This document shows, piece after piece, positions 19,343 to 28,221 of a DNA stretch of 34,654 nucleotides. The stretch is from Candidatus Omnitrophota bacterium (GTDB taxonomy: Bacteria > Omnitrophota > Gorgyraeia > M55B152), in NCBI GenBank assembly GCA_018399975.1, contig JAGYNU010000004.1, forward strand, positions 1 through 34,654, given 5' to 3'. Numbering within the stretch: position 1 is the first letter of the stretch; each line of letters starts with the position of its first letter. The notes under the pieces were generated by a model, which saw nothing but the letters and a program-made list of their open reading frames with translations, searched no databases and was not told the DNA's origin. Made by a program: the position numbers and the translations under genes.

Positions 19343-20134
19343 TTATAGGATATCTTTCTTAAATTCAACATAGTCTTTTAATATTTCCAGGTGGTCAAAA
19401 GCCATATTTTTCGGTAAATTATTTATTTTATTTAAAGGGTAAATTTTAAATAATTTTATTTTTTTTGCATCAGAACCTGCTTTTAAGTTAATTTTTTTAT
19501 TTTTTTTAATTCTTCCTATAAAAACAGTTGATATAGTATGGTATCGCGGGTCCCTTTTAGGATCTGAATAAATCCGAAATTGTTCTAATCGATTTATCTT
19601 TAGATTTGTTTCTTCTTTTGCTTCTCGTTTAGCAGCATTTTCTAAGGATTCCCCGTAATCCACGAATCCACCGGGTATAGCCCACCCAAAAGGTGGATTT
19701 TTGCGTTCTATTAAAACAATAGAGTTTTTTATTTCTATAATTACATCTACGGTTGGAATAGGATTACGGTAAGTTTTCTTTTGAATATATTCAACGTGTT
19801 TTGAAAAAATTTGTTGAAATATGTTAAAGTCAATATTATCTAAATATAGAGAGATTTGTTTTGTAGGAGTTTTGTCGATTAAGTATCCTAATATTTCTTC
19901 TGCTATAATCTTTGCAGTATAAAGACAGTTTTTTGTATCTTTTGTGAATTCCGATATGCAGAATGAGATAGATTTTTTGTTTTTAGCTAAATTTTGTTTG
20001 ACAAAATTCCTTAGTTCTTTTTCATTCTTTAAAAGTTTTTTAGTTGTATTTATTATCTTAGCTTTTGTGATGTTTTTTCTTGAGCTATATTTTAGTATTT
20101 TTATGCTGGTATTTTTAATTTTAGTTTCATACAT
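19343..20134 (-). CDS. NUDIX hydrolase with unassigned N-terminal extension (about 130 aa)
   Basis: NUDIX box [24 protein letters not shown]. Confidence 0.88.
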   Translation of the reverse strand: MYETKIKNTSIKILKYSSRKNITKAKIINTTKKLLKNEKELRNFVKQNLAKNKKSISFCISEFTKDTKNCLYTAKIIAEEILGYLIDKTPTKQISLYLDNIDFNIFQQIFSKHVEYIQKKTYRNPIPTVDVIIEIKNSIVLIERKNPPFGWAIPGGFVDYGESLENAAKREAKEETNLKINRLEQFRIYSDPKRDPRYHTISTVFIGRIKKNKKINLKAGSDAKKIKLFKIYPLNKINNLPKNMAFDHLEILKDYVEFKKDIL

Positions 20135-21082
20135 TTATTCATTTACATTTAATTTTTTTAGATACTTATAATACTCACTATCTGTTGTAAGCAATATTGT
20201 AGTAGCAGAATCTACGGTATTTTTATATGTTTCCAGTGTTTTTAAAAAAGAGTAAAATTCTGGAGATTGGCTATATGATTTGGCATATATTTCTATTGCC
20301 TCGGCGTCTGCTTGCCCTTTTATTTCTTGTGCTTTTTTATATGCTTCTGAGTTGATACGTTTTAGTTCTTTTTCCATTTTACCTTCTATTTTTGCTTTTT
20401 CTCCTTGGCCTTCCGAACGGTATTTTTCAGCAGCACGTTGTCTTTCCGATATCATTCTGTCATAAACCCTTTCTTGCACTTCTCTTGCATAATTAATACC
20501 TTTTATTCGTACATCTATGAGTTCAATACCATAGGCACTGATATCTTTCGTTGCTCTTTCTAATATCATTTCAGTTAAACTTTTATCTAAGGTTTTATCT
20601 TTGGCAGGACTTTTAACTTCAAGTATTAATTGTTCTTCTTTTAAAATATTTTCCAATCTATCTGTTGATCTAACTACTTCTAATAAATCTCTGCTGGTTA
20701 TAACATCTCTGGTAGCAGAAGATATAACGTCATCTAATCTTGCTTGTGCGCCTATTTCGTTTGTTACAGATTCTAAGAATTTTAAAGGCTGGACAATTTT
20801 CCATCTTGCTGTAGTATCTATCCAAATATATCTTTTATCATTAGTTGGTATTTGATTTCTTTTACCATCCCATTGTAATATACGTTTATCGAAATAATTA
20901 GCAGTTTGTATAAAAGGGACTTTAAAGTGTAAACCCGCATCTTTTATAGGACTACCTATAGGTTTACCAAATTGTGTTATTACTACCTGTTCATATTCAT
21001 TGACTGTAAATATTGCACCGCTTGCAACTAAAAATACTATAAAAATTATTATACCTGTTATAACAAAAATTGGTTTCTGCAT
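20135..21082 (-). CDS. hflC: HflC-like SPFH/prohibitin-family protein
   Basis: N-terminal TM then FTVNEYEQVVITQFGKPIG...GLHFKVPFIQ...ERVYDRMISERQRAAEKYRSEGQGEKAKIEG; SD AAAGGAGGGGAGG. Confidence 0.9.
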   Translation of the reverse strand: MQKPIFVITGIIIFIVFLVASGAIFTVNEYEQVVITQFGKPIGSPIKDAGLHFKVPFIQTANYFDKRILQWDGKRNQIPTNDKRYIWIDTTARWKIVQPLKFLESVTNEIGAQARLDDVISSATRDVITSRDLLEVVRSTDRLENILKEEQLILEVKSPAKDKTLDKSLTEMILERATKDISAYGIELIDVRIKGINYAREVQERVYDRMISERQRAAEKYRSEGQGEKAKIEGKMEKELKRINSEAYKKAQEIKGQADAEAIEIYAKSYSQSPEFYSFLKTLETYKNTVDSATTILLTTDSEYYKYLKKLNVNE

Positions 21083-21500
21083 TTTTCCTCCCCTCCTTTA
21101 ATTTACTCACTTCGTTCGCAAATACACAGATTAGCACAGATTTTTAAAACACCACACAGATTAGCACAAATAAGATACAATAACCAAGATACAGGAAACA
21201 AAAAAGATACAATATTCAATATTTAATATTCAAACTAATACTTTTGTTTGGTTATTGGAATTTGGTTATTATTTGTACCTTGTATCTTGTTACTTATTAC
21301 TTGTTACCTGCTACCTGCGACCTGTTACCTGCAGCTTGCGACTTGTTTTTTGTATATTGTAATTTACTTGTTACTTGTTACCTGCAACTTGTTACCTGCT
21401 ACCTGCTACTTGTTACTTGTATATTGTTTGTTATTTGTATCCTGCAGCCTGCAGCTTGCAGCTTGCAGCCTGCAGCTTGTTTTCGTCATTTATTTGTATT

Positions 21501-21519
21501 CCGCCACAAACATTGGCGG
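21501..21519. repeat. CCGCCACAAACATTGGCGG palindrome, copy 2 of 3
   Basis: Identical to 46-64 and 21554-21572. Confidence 0.9.
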
Positions 21520-21523
21520 ATGA

Positions 21524-21601
21524 AATTCGGTCATACCACTTAGTTTTACTACCCCGCCACAAACATTGGCGGGCAGGCGTTCACTAAGTGGTGTCCTCAT
21601 T
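21524..21601 (+). repeat. Variable-stem hairpin element B with a nested palindrome in its loop
   Basis: AATTCGGTCATA-CCACTTAGT-...-CCGCCACAAACATTGGCGG-...-ACTAAGTGG-TGTCCTCATT. Confidence 0.75.
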
Positions 21602-22071
21602 TCACTTGCTTTTCTCTGATTTTGTTTGGTTATTGTAATTTGTCATTCTCATGTCCTATGTCCTATGTTCTATGTTCTAATTTTCCTTAACCTCAGATAG
21701 CCTGTAGCCTGTAGCTTGTTTTTCGTCATTCTGATTTCGTCATTTATTGTTTATTGTTTTCGTCATTCGTCATTCTGATTTCGTCATTTATTTGTAATTT
21801 GTTTGTATATTGCAATTTGTTATTTGTGACTTGTAATTTGTATCTTGTATATTGTTTATTGTTTGTAATTTGTATATTGTAATTTACTTGTTACTTGTTA
21901 CCTGCAACCTGTTACCTGTTACTTGTATATTGTTTATTGTTTGTAATTTTCTTGTATATTGTATATTGTTTGTAATTTGTCATTTGTAATTTGTCATTTG
22001 TTTGTATCCTGTTACCTGTTACCTGTTACTTGTTACCTGCGACCTGTTACCTGTTACCTGCAACCTGTATC

Positions 22072-23421
22072 TTACTTTTTATGATACGGGAATTTATCTA
22101 TTTTGGGATTATATAGACAGACTCTATTACGCCCCTCATGTTTTGCTCGATAAAGGGCCATGTCAGCATAATTTATTAAATCATCAAAAAAACTTGTATT
22201 TTCTGGATACAGACATGCTCCTAAACTAACTGTTATATTTATGGTTTCATCATAAATTTTAAAAGAATTACTTTCTATTTCTTCTCTTATTCTGTTTGCA
22301 ACAAGTTTAGTGCCTTCTAAATTTGTATCTGGTAATACTACTGCAAATTCTTCCCCACCAAATCTACCAACTAAATCGACTTCACGTACTGTATCAATAA
22401 TAATATCCGAAATTTTTTTTAATAAACGGTCGCCTACTAAATGTCCATACTTATCATTATGTTTTTTGAAATGATCTATGTCCAGCATCAGAAAACTTAA
22501 AGAGAGGCGGTGTTTAGCAGAACGCCTAAATTCTTCCCCAAATCTTTGCAGAAAGTGCCTTCTCGATAATACTCCTGTTAACTCATCTTTAATTGCAAGT
22601 TCATGTATTTTTTCGTAGAGGCTAACCTTTTTTAACTGTAGTGCAAATTGAACACTAAAAATTAAAATATTAAAATATTTTTCATATGGCAAATCTGTTA
22701 TTACTAAAATTCCCATTATTTTTCTTTCAGAAAAAAGAGGGATTGCAAGTAAGCTATTATTTTCTAATTCAAAATCTAAAGAAATGGATTTTGGTTCTCT
22801 TTTATTTTGGCTTATAAAAAAAGGTTCTTTTATCTGTTTTATTTTCTCGATTATTTTTTTGTCTTTTGTATTTATTTTAACTGTAGAAATTTTTGTTTTA
22901 AGAATGTTTCTATCTTCCTCTTTTTTTTCTAAGAAATATTCTACATCAGTAGATTGATGGTCTTTAAAAACTATAAATTTACAACTTTTAAAAGAAAAGT
23001 TTTCTTGTATTATATCATTAAATATTTTAAATACTTGTTCGAATTTTAGTCCTTTAGACATCTTTTTTGTTACTTCATATAAATTAGCCGTTTCTTTAAC
23101 TTTATTTGAAAGGGTTGTATTTACAGTTTTTAAGTCTTGTATGCGTTTTTCTAATTTATTCAAGGTTTCTTTTGTCAAATTTTTGTTTCTATCTATTTTA
23201 TTAAATTGGGCACGTTTAATTTTATTGAATTCATATGAAATTAATGGAATTGAATTCAATGCTGCTAAAGTAATAAGTAAGAAATATATGTCTTGGTTTA
23301 AAAATATTCCATATATCGAAACCAAAAAACTTATAATAATTGTTAATGTATATGATAATTTAATGTTAAATTTTAAAGCTATTGGCAAAATTAATATTGG
23401 GATAAAAATTATGAATAACAT
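22072..23421 (-). CDS. GAF-GGDEF diguanylate cyclase
   Basis: RHFLQRFGEEF...LMLDIDHFKKHNDKYGHLVGDRLL...REVDLVGRFGGEEFAVVLP; N-terminal hydrophobic helices; GAF-like middle. Confidence 0.93.
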   Translation of the reverse strand: MLFIIFIPILILPIALKFNIKLSYTLTIIISFLVSIYGIFLNQDIYFLLITLAALNSIPLISYEFNKIKRAQFNKIDRNKNLTKETLNKLEKRIQDLKTVNTTLSNKVKETANLYEVTKKMSKGLKFEQVFKIFNDIIQENFSFKSCKFIVFKDHQSTDVEYFLEKKEEDRNILKTKISTVKINTKDKKIIEKIKQIKEPFFISQNKREPKSISLDFELENNSLLAIPLFSERKIMGILVITDLPYEKYFNILIFSVQFALQLKKVSLYEKIHELAIKDELTGVLSRRHFLQRFGEEFRRSAKHRLSLSFLMLDIDHFKKHNDKYGHLVGDRLLKKISDIIIDTVREVDLVGRFGGEEFAVVLPDTNLEGTKLVANRIREEIESNSFKIYDETINITVSLGACLYPENTSFFDDLINYADMALYRAKHEGRNRVCLYNPKIDKFPYHKK

Positions 23422-24845
23422 ACTTTATTTCTTCCTGCTGTTTTTGCTTTGTATAAATTTATATCAGCTTGATTTATTAATTCATTTTTTAAATTTGTAT
23501 CATTTGGATAGTTTGCTACTCCAATTGATATAGTAATTCCTGTTTTCTTTCTTCTAAGAATAATTGAGTAATCTTGTATTCTTTTTCTAATGTTTTCAGC
23601 TTTTTTAATTGCCGATGGTTTGTATAAATCTGATAAAAGTATTATAAATTCTTCCCCCCCAAATCTGGCTACAACTCCATTAGGCCCAGTTTCTTCTATT
23701 AATATCTTAGCAACTTCTTTTAAAACAATATCTCCTGCAGTATGTCCATAAGTATCATTGTATTGTTTGAAATGGTCGATATCTATCAATAATACAGTTA
23801 TTTCTTTGTTATATCTTGATGCTATGCTAAATTGTTTATTTAAACTTTGATAAAAATATCTTCTTACAAATAATTCTGTTAAGTCATCTTTTATCGCTAA
23901 TTGTTCGGTGCGATTGTATAATAGTGCATTTTCAATAGCAGTTGCACTTAAGTCAGCTATTATGTCTAATAGTCTTAAATCATCCGAGGTGTAAACCCCT
24001 GCATTTTTGCTGTCCAACCTTAAAGTTCCTACTATTCGGTTTTCTGTAATTAGAGGGACCGAAATTATGGATTTAAAATCTCTTTTTACATTTTCTATAT
24101 CTTTAGCGCTAAATCTAAAATCTTTGTTTATATCATATATGTTTATAGGTTGTCTGTGGCGAAAAACCCATTGATCGAAAATATCACCTTGCTTTTCTTT
24201 TATATGGATTTTGCCTTTATCACTTTTGCTTGAAAGTAATGATAGTTCTAATTTAACCTCATCTATCCCATATAAAATACACATATTCGATTTTTCGATT
24301 AAATTAAGGGTTTTTTCAATTATATGTTCGGATAATTCGTTTATATCGAGTGTAGAACTTAATACTTCGATAAAATTTTTGAGCATGGAATATCGATATT
24401 TTTTCTTATTAAAAGCTTTCGACATTTCATTTTGTTTATTATACTGATTGAGTATTGTATTTTTCTGTTCCTCTAAATCTTCTAATTTTAATTTAGCTTT
24501 ATTTTTCTTTTCTATGTATTTATTATAAAAATAATTTAAAATTATTATATTAATTGTTAATATTAAAACATGGAGCAAGAAACAACTGGTTTTTAAACCT
24601 ATAGCTATTAAAAATATTAATATTAGACTAATTCCAAAGATAATCTCTGCATAAATTGGCCCAATGAGTAACCATAGCAACATAATAAGAGGATTTATGG
24701 TTAATAGTAAGGAGTGAATTCGTGCATATTTTATATTCAGATTTGCAAATTCTATATTAACTAGTTTTATACTTATAAAAGATATGACGAAAAAGAATAA
24801 AATGGATAGTAAAGAAATAAAACTTTTTCTAATAAATTTTTTCAT
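23409..24845 (-). CDS. GAF-GGDEF diguanylate cyclase (membrane-anchored)
   Basis: LLIDIDHFKQYNDTYGHTAGDIVL...ARFGGEEFIILL; start moved to ATG at 24845 (MKKFIRKSF) because the N-terminal extension to 24944 is translated palindromic repeat. Confidence 0.9.
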   Translation of the reverse strand: MKKFIRKSFISLLSILFFFVISFISIKLVNIEFANLNIKYARIHSLLLTINPLIMLLWLLIGPIYAEIIFGISLILIFLIAIGLKTSCFLLHVLILTINIIILNYFYNKYIEKKNKAKLKLEDLEEQKNTILNQYNKQNEMSKAFNKKKYRYSMLKNFIEVLSSTLDINELSEHIIEKTLNLIEKSNMCILYGIDEVKLELSLLSSKSDKGKIHIKEKQGDIFDQWVFRHRQPINIYDINKDFRFSAKDIENVKRDFKSIISVPLITENRIVGTLRLDSKNAGVYTSDDLRLLDIIADLSATAIENALLYNRTEQLAIKDDLTELFVRRYFYQSLNKQFSIASRYNKEITVLLIDIDHFKQYNDTYGHTAGDIVLKEVAKILIEETGPNGVVARFGGEEFIILLSDLYKPSAIKKAENIRKRIQDYSIILRRKKTGITISIGVANYPNDTNLKNELINQADINLYKAKTAGRNKVCYS

Positions 24846-24859
24846 AAAAATATGGAATC

Positions 24860-24914
24860 CCACGGGCTCGCCCCGTGAAATACAAAAGTATATTTCACGG
24901 GGCAAGCCCTGTGG
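24860..24914. repeat. Long hairpin element CCACGGGCTCGCCCCGTGAAATA...TATATTTCACGGGGCAAGCCCTGTGG
   Basis: Near-complementary arms of about 23-26 nt with a short loop; shares GCCCCGTGAAAT with 28170-28181. Confidence 0.85.
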
Positions 24915-25075
24915 TACCTTTATGTACCCGTCTTCGCCAAACACTTATTGTGTTTGGTTTCGCCGAGGTTATCCGCCAACACATTTAGATGGCTCCTTTA
25001 TTTGGTGACATCTCGCCGAAGCATAATTTTCGCATTCATCTACGGGTAAACCCGTGGTTTTCTGCGAAGGCGGAT

Positions 25076-25130
25076 AAAAAAATCCGTTAGAACGAAAATT
25101 TCTTTTTGATTAAGAAAAATTCCTAACGGA
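25076..25130 (-). terminator. Rho-independent terminator of the ABC ATPase gene
   Basis: Minus strand: TCCGTTAGGAATTTTTCTT...CTAACGGATTTTTTT; hairpin followed by a T tract. Confidence 0.85.
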
Positions 25131-25162
25131 AAATTATGTGTAAATCTCATTTATTAATTATA

Positions 25163-26266
25163 TTATATAATGGTTTTTTCAGTTTCTATATCGAAAAAAT
25201 GACATTTACTCATATCGAAAACTAATTCTAAATCCTGATTAACTTCCGGAGCCCCTCTTGGGTCGACTTTTGCAATAAAGCTGTTTTTCCCCGTATCTAA
25301 ATACAATTGCACTTCTGCTCCCCGGGGTTCAACTACTTCTACAGTAACTTTTACGACGTTTTCCGGAGGTGCATCTGATGTGAAAAGTTTATCATAAATA
25401 TCTTCAGACCTTATTCCAAAAAGTATATCTTTAGATTCGTAATTTTTAATTTGTTCAATCATTTCGTCTACGATTTTAACTTTAAAGGTGCCTTCGCTAA
25501 AATAATACTTACTATTTTGTTTTATTATTGTGCCTTTCATGAAATTCATAGAAGGACTGCCTATGAAACCAGCTACAAATTTGTTTATGGGGTTATTATA
25601 GAGTTTATTTGGTTTATCTATCTGTTGTATGTGTCCATCTTTCATTACTACAATTTTATCTCCCATAGTCATTGCTTCGATTTGGTCATGAGTTACATAA
25701 ATCATTGTAGATTGAAGTTTTATATGCAGTTTATTTAATTCTGTGCGCATTTGGTCTCTCAATTTTGCATCAAGATTACTTAACGGTTCATCAAATAGAA
25801 AAACTAAAGGTTTTCTAACTATAGCTCTTCCTACTGCTACTCTTTGTCTTTGTCCTCCTGATAATTCTTTAGGTTTCCTTTCTAAAAATTTTTCTATGCC
25901 TAAAATTTCGGCAGCTTCTTTAACTCTTTGCTCTATTTCGGTTTTAGGATATTTTCTTAGCTTTAGTCCAAAGGCCATATTATCGTAAACAGTCATGTGA
26001 GGGTATAATGCATAATTCTGGAATACCATTGCGATATCTCTATCTTTGGGAGGAGTATGGTTAACCATCTTATTTCCGATAAATATTTCTCCATCTGTTA
26101 CTTGTTCTAAACCAGCTATCATTTTAAGAGTAGTGGATTTACCACATCCAGATGGGCCAACTAATACTACGAATTCTTTATTATCGACTTCTAAACTAAA
26201 GTTTTTAACTGCTTCTATATTTTTTAAGTAGGTTTTACTAACATTTTTTAAACTTACCTGAGCCAT
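25163..26266 (-). CDS. ugpC: Sugar ABC transporter ATP-binding protein (MsmK/UgpC/MalK type)
   Basis: GPSGCGKSTTLKMIAGLE, LSGGQRQRVAVGRAIVRKP, LFDEPLSNLDAKLR, C-terminal MalK-like regulatory region. Confidence 0.93.
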   Translation of the reverse strand: MAQVSLKNVSKTYLKNIEAVKNFSLEVDNKEFVVLVGPSGCGKSTTLKMIAGLEQVTDGEIFIGNKMVNHTPPKDRDIAMVFQNYALYPHMTVYDNMAFGLKLRKYPKTEIEQRVKEAAEILGIEKFLERKPKELSGGQRQRVAVGRAIVRKPLVFLFDEPLSNLDAKLRDQMRTELNKLHIKLQSTMIYVTHDQIEAMTMGDKIVVMKDGHIQQIDKPNKLYNNPINKFVAGFIGSPSMNFMKGTIIKQNSKYYFSEGTFKVKIVDEMIEQIKNYESKDILFGIRSEDIYDKLFTSDAPPENVVKVTVEVVEPRGAEVQLYLDTGKNSFIAKVDPRGAPEVNQDLELVFDMSKCHFFDIETEKTII

Positions 26267-26333
26267 AAAATACCTCTTTTAATTTTAATTAATCAAAAAC
26301 TTTAATTATTATATATATTGAAGTTGGCAAAAA

Positions 26334-27185
26334 TCAAGTGTTAATCAATAAAATATCGAATATTGAATTAAGCGTTTTTTTTAGTTCTTTTCTATGGACA
26401 ACCATATCAATTTGTCCGTGTTCCAACAAAAACTCTGAACGTTGAAAACCATCGGGTAAATCTTGATGAATCGTTTGTTTTATTACTCGAGGCCCTGTAA
26501 ATCCTATTAAAGCTTTGGGTTCTGCAATAATAATATCGCCTAATGATGCAAAACTTGCTAAGACACCGGCCATAGTAGGATTAGTCAATATCGATATAAA
26601 TAATCCTCCAGTTTTTTGAAAATTAGATATAGCCGCGGAAGTTTTAGCCATTTGCATTAAAGAAAACATTCCTTCTTGCATTCTAGCTCCACCGCCAGAT
26701 CCAGAGATAATTATAAGGGGCAATCTTTCTTTTTGGGCTAATTCTACTATCCTTGTAATTTTTTCTCCGACTACTGAACCCATAGAACCCATAATAAAAC
26801 GAGAATCGGTTATTCCTATTGCAACTTTTCTATTATTTAATGTTCCTGTCCCTGTTGCTGCTGCATCAAAATTTTTGGTTTTTTTTTGCTCCAACTTAAG
26901 TCTTTCAGTATAATTATGTGGATTCTTAAAATTTAATGGATTTTTAGGTGCAATATTTTTATTTATTTCTTTAAAACTATTTTTATCTAAAAGTAAATCA
27001 ATTCTTTCATTAGGGGTAAGTGACAAATGATGTCCGCACTTAGGGCAAACTTTAAAGTTCTCTTCTAATGATTTTTTAAATATTATTTTCCCGCAATTTT
27101 TACATTTAGCCCATATATTAGGCGGAATATCTATTTTTTTTGATGATTTTTTAACCCAATTTTTCTCTTTTTCAAAAAAAGCCAT
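26334..27185 (-). CDS. accD: Acetyl-CoA carboxylase carboxyltransferase subunit beta
   Basis: Zinc ribbon CKNCGKIIFKKSLEENFKVCPKCGHH; GSGGGARMQEGMFSLMQMAKTSAA; GFTGPRVIKQTI. Confidence 0.96.
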   Translation of the reverse strand: MAFFEKEKNWVKKSSKKIDIPPNIWAKCKNCGKIIFKKSLEENFKVCPKCGHHLSLTPNERIDLLLDKNSFKEINKNIAPKNPLNFKNPHNYTERLKLEQKKTKNFDAAATGTGTLNNRKVAIGITDSRFIMGSMGSVVGEKITRIVELAQKERLPLIIISGSGGGARMQEGMFSLMQMAKTSAAISNFQKTGGLFISILTNPTMAGVLASFASLGDIIIAEPKALIGFTGPRVIKQTIHQDLPDGFQRSEFLLEHGQIDMVVHRKELKKTLNSIFDILLINT

Positions 27186-27189
27186 GATA

Positions 27190-27843
27190 TCATTTTTCCG
27201 TTGATAAAATTTTAAGAAAATTATTTGCTAAAGCTACACCATCAGAAGCATTTTCTCCATAGGCATCTGCTCCAATCGATTCAGCATAATCCTTTGTCAC
27301 TGCTGCTCCTCCTACCATAATTTTTACTCCGCCATTAAAAGATTCATTTCTTAAATACTCAATTGTACTTTTCATATTTGGTAAAGCAGTAGTAATCAAA
27401 CATGATATTCCGACGATAGTTATATTTTTGTCTTTTAATTCCTCTAAAAATTTTTCTTTAGATACATCTACTCCTAAATCAAAAACTTTAAAGCCTGCTC
27501 CTTTTAACATCATAGATACTAAATTTTTACCTATATCGTGTAAATCACCTTTAACAGTGCCAATTATTATTTCACCCTTATGCTTGATATTTTCGCTTGT
27601 GAATAACGGTTCTAATATAGATAATCCTGCATGAACAGCTTTAGCAGCAATTAGTACTTCTGGTATAAAGATTCTGTTTTCTTTGAATTCTTCACCTATT
27701 ATTCCCATTGCATATAATAATCCGTCATCTAATATATTTTTTATGGGAATATTTTTTTCTAAGGCATTTTTTACAATTTCTTCTACTTTTGAAATGTTTC
27801 CTGTAGATACATATTCATATAAACTTTTAAGAGAATCCTCCAT
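27190..27843 (-). CDS. Corrinoid (B12-binding) protein, methyltransferase-cognate type
   Basis: GTVKGDLHDIGKNLVSMMLKGAGFKVFDLGVDV (DxHxxG) preceded by a B12-binding-2-like helical cap. Confidence 0.93.
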   Translation of the reverse strand: MEDSLKSLYEYVSTGNISKVEEIVKNALEKNIPIKNILDDGLLYAMGIIGEEFKENRIFIPEVLIAAKAVHAGLSILEPLFTSENIKHKGEIIIGTVKGDLHDIGKNLVSMMLKGAGFKVFDLGVDVSKEKFLEELKDKNITIVGISCLITTALPNMKSTIEYLRNESFNGGVKIMVGGAAVTKDYAESIGADAYGENASDGVALANNFLKILSTEK

Positions 27844-27866
27844 TTTTACTCACTTTCTTTTTAGAT

Positions 27867-27936
27867 TACAGATTTCAGACTACAGACAACAGAAAACAGA
27901 CTACAGACTACAGAGAACAGACAACAGATATCAAAC
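27867..27936. repeat. Ten phased 7-bp units (TACAGAC-like)
   Basis: TACAGAT TTCAGAC TACAGAC AACAGAA AACAGAC TACAGAC TACAGAG AACAGAC AACAGAT ATCAAAC. Confidence 0.9.
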
Positions 27937-28028
27937 TTCGTATCACAGAATTATGTATTTGTTTTTTCGTCATTTGTTGCTTTTCTCTGATTTTATTTGA
28001 TTATTATATTTTATTTGTAATTTATTTG

Positions 28029-28215
28029 TTACCTGCTACTTGTTACTTGTATATTGTTTATTGTTTGTAATTCCTGCCTGCCCGCCGCGGCGGACCTGTC
28101 GGCAGACAGGTGTTTATTGTATATTGTATATTTACTTGTATCTTGTTTCTTGTATCTTGTATCTTGCTGGCCCCGTGAAATCTTATTTCTACGGGGTTAC
28201 CTGCTACCTGTTACC
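28029..28215. repeat. Second heptad-repeat block (TACTTGT/TATCTTG type) with embedded palindromes
   Basis: TACCTGCTACTTGTTACTTGTATATTG... and TACTTGTATCTTGTTTCTTGTATCTTGTATCTTG, interrupted by palindromes at 28069-28110 and 28171-28196. Confidence 0.8.
28171..28196. repeat. Palindrome CCCCGTGAAATCTTATTTCTACGGGG
   Basis: Inverted repeat sharing CCCCGTGAAAT with 24860-24914. Confidence 0.8.
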
Positions 28216-28221
28216 TATTGC

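Larger units (their letters stand above)
21277..22073. repeat. Intergenic low-complexity region with heptad-periodic degenerate repeats (consensus near WACYTGY)
   Basis: Runs such as TACCTGC TACCTGC GACCTGT TACCTGC AGCTTGC GACTTGT; several interrupted blocks, plus repeated TTTCGTCATT units. Confidence 0.85.

Noticed and set aside
21244-21587. Overlapping plus-strand ORFs rich in LLPATCDLLPAACDL-type repeats
   Set aside because: They are translations of the 7-bp repeat in several frames at once; no SD and no plausible protein composition.
21277-22073. CRISPR array or phage recombination array
   Set aside because: Units are 7 bp with no spacer-repeat structure of CRISPR length and no cas genes in the window.
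22002-22229. 75-aa plus-strand ORF
   Set aside because: Begins in heptad repeat and runs antisense through the C-terminus of the GGDEF gene.
24845-24944. N-terminal extension of the second GGDEF ORF (MFGEDGYIKVPQGLPREIYFCISRGEPVGFHIF)
   Set aside because: Encoded by the palindromic element; the natural start is MKKFIRKSF followed by a TM helix.
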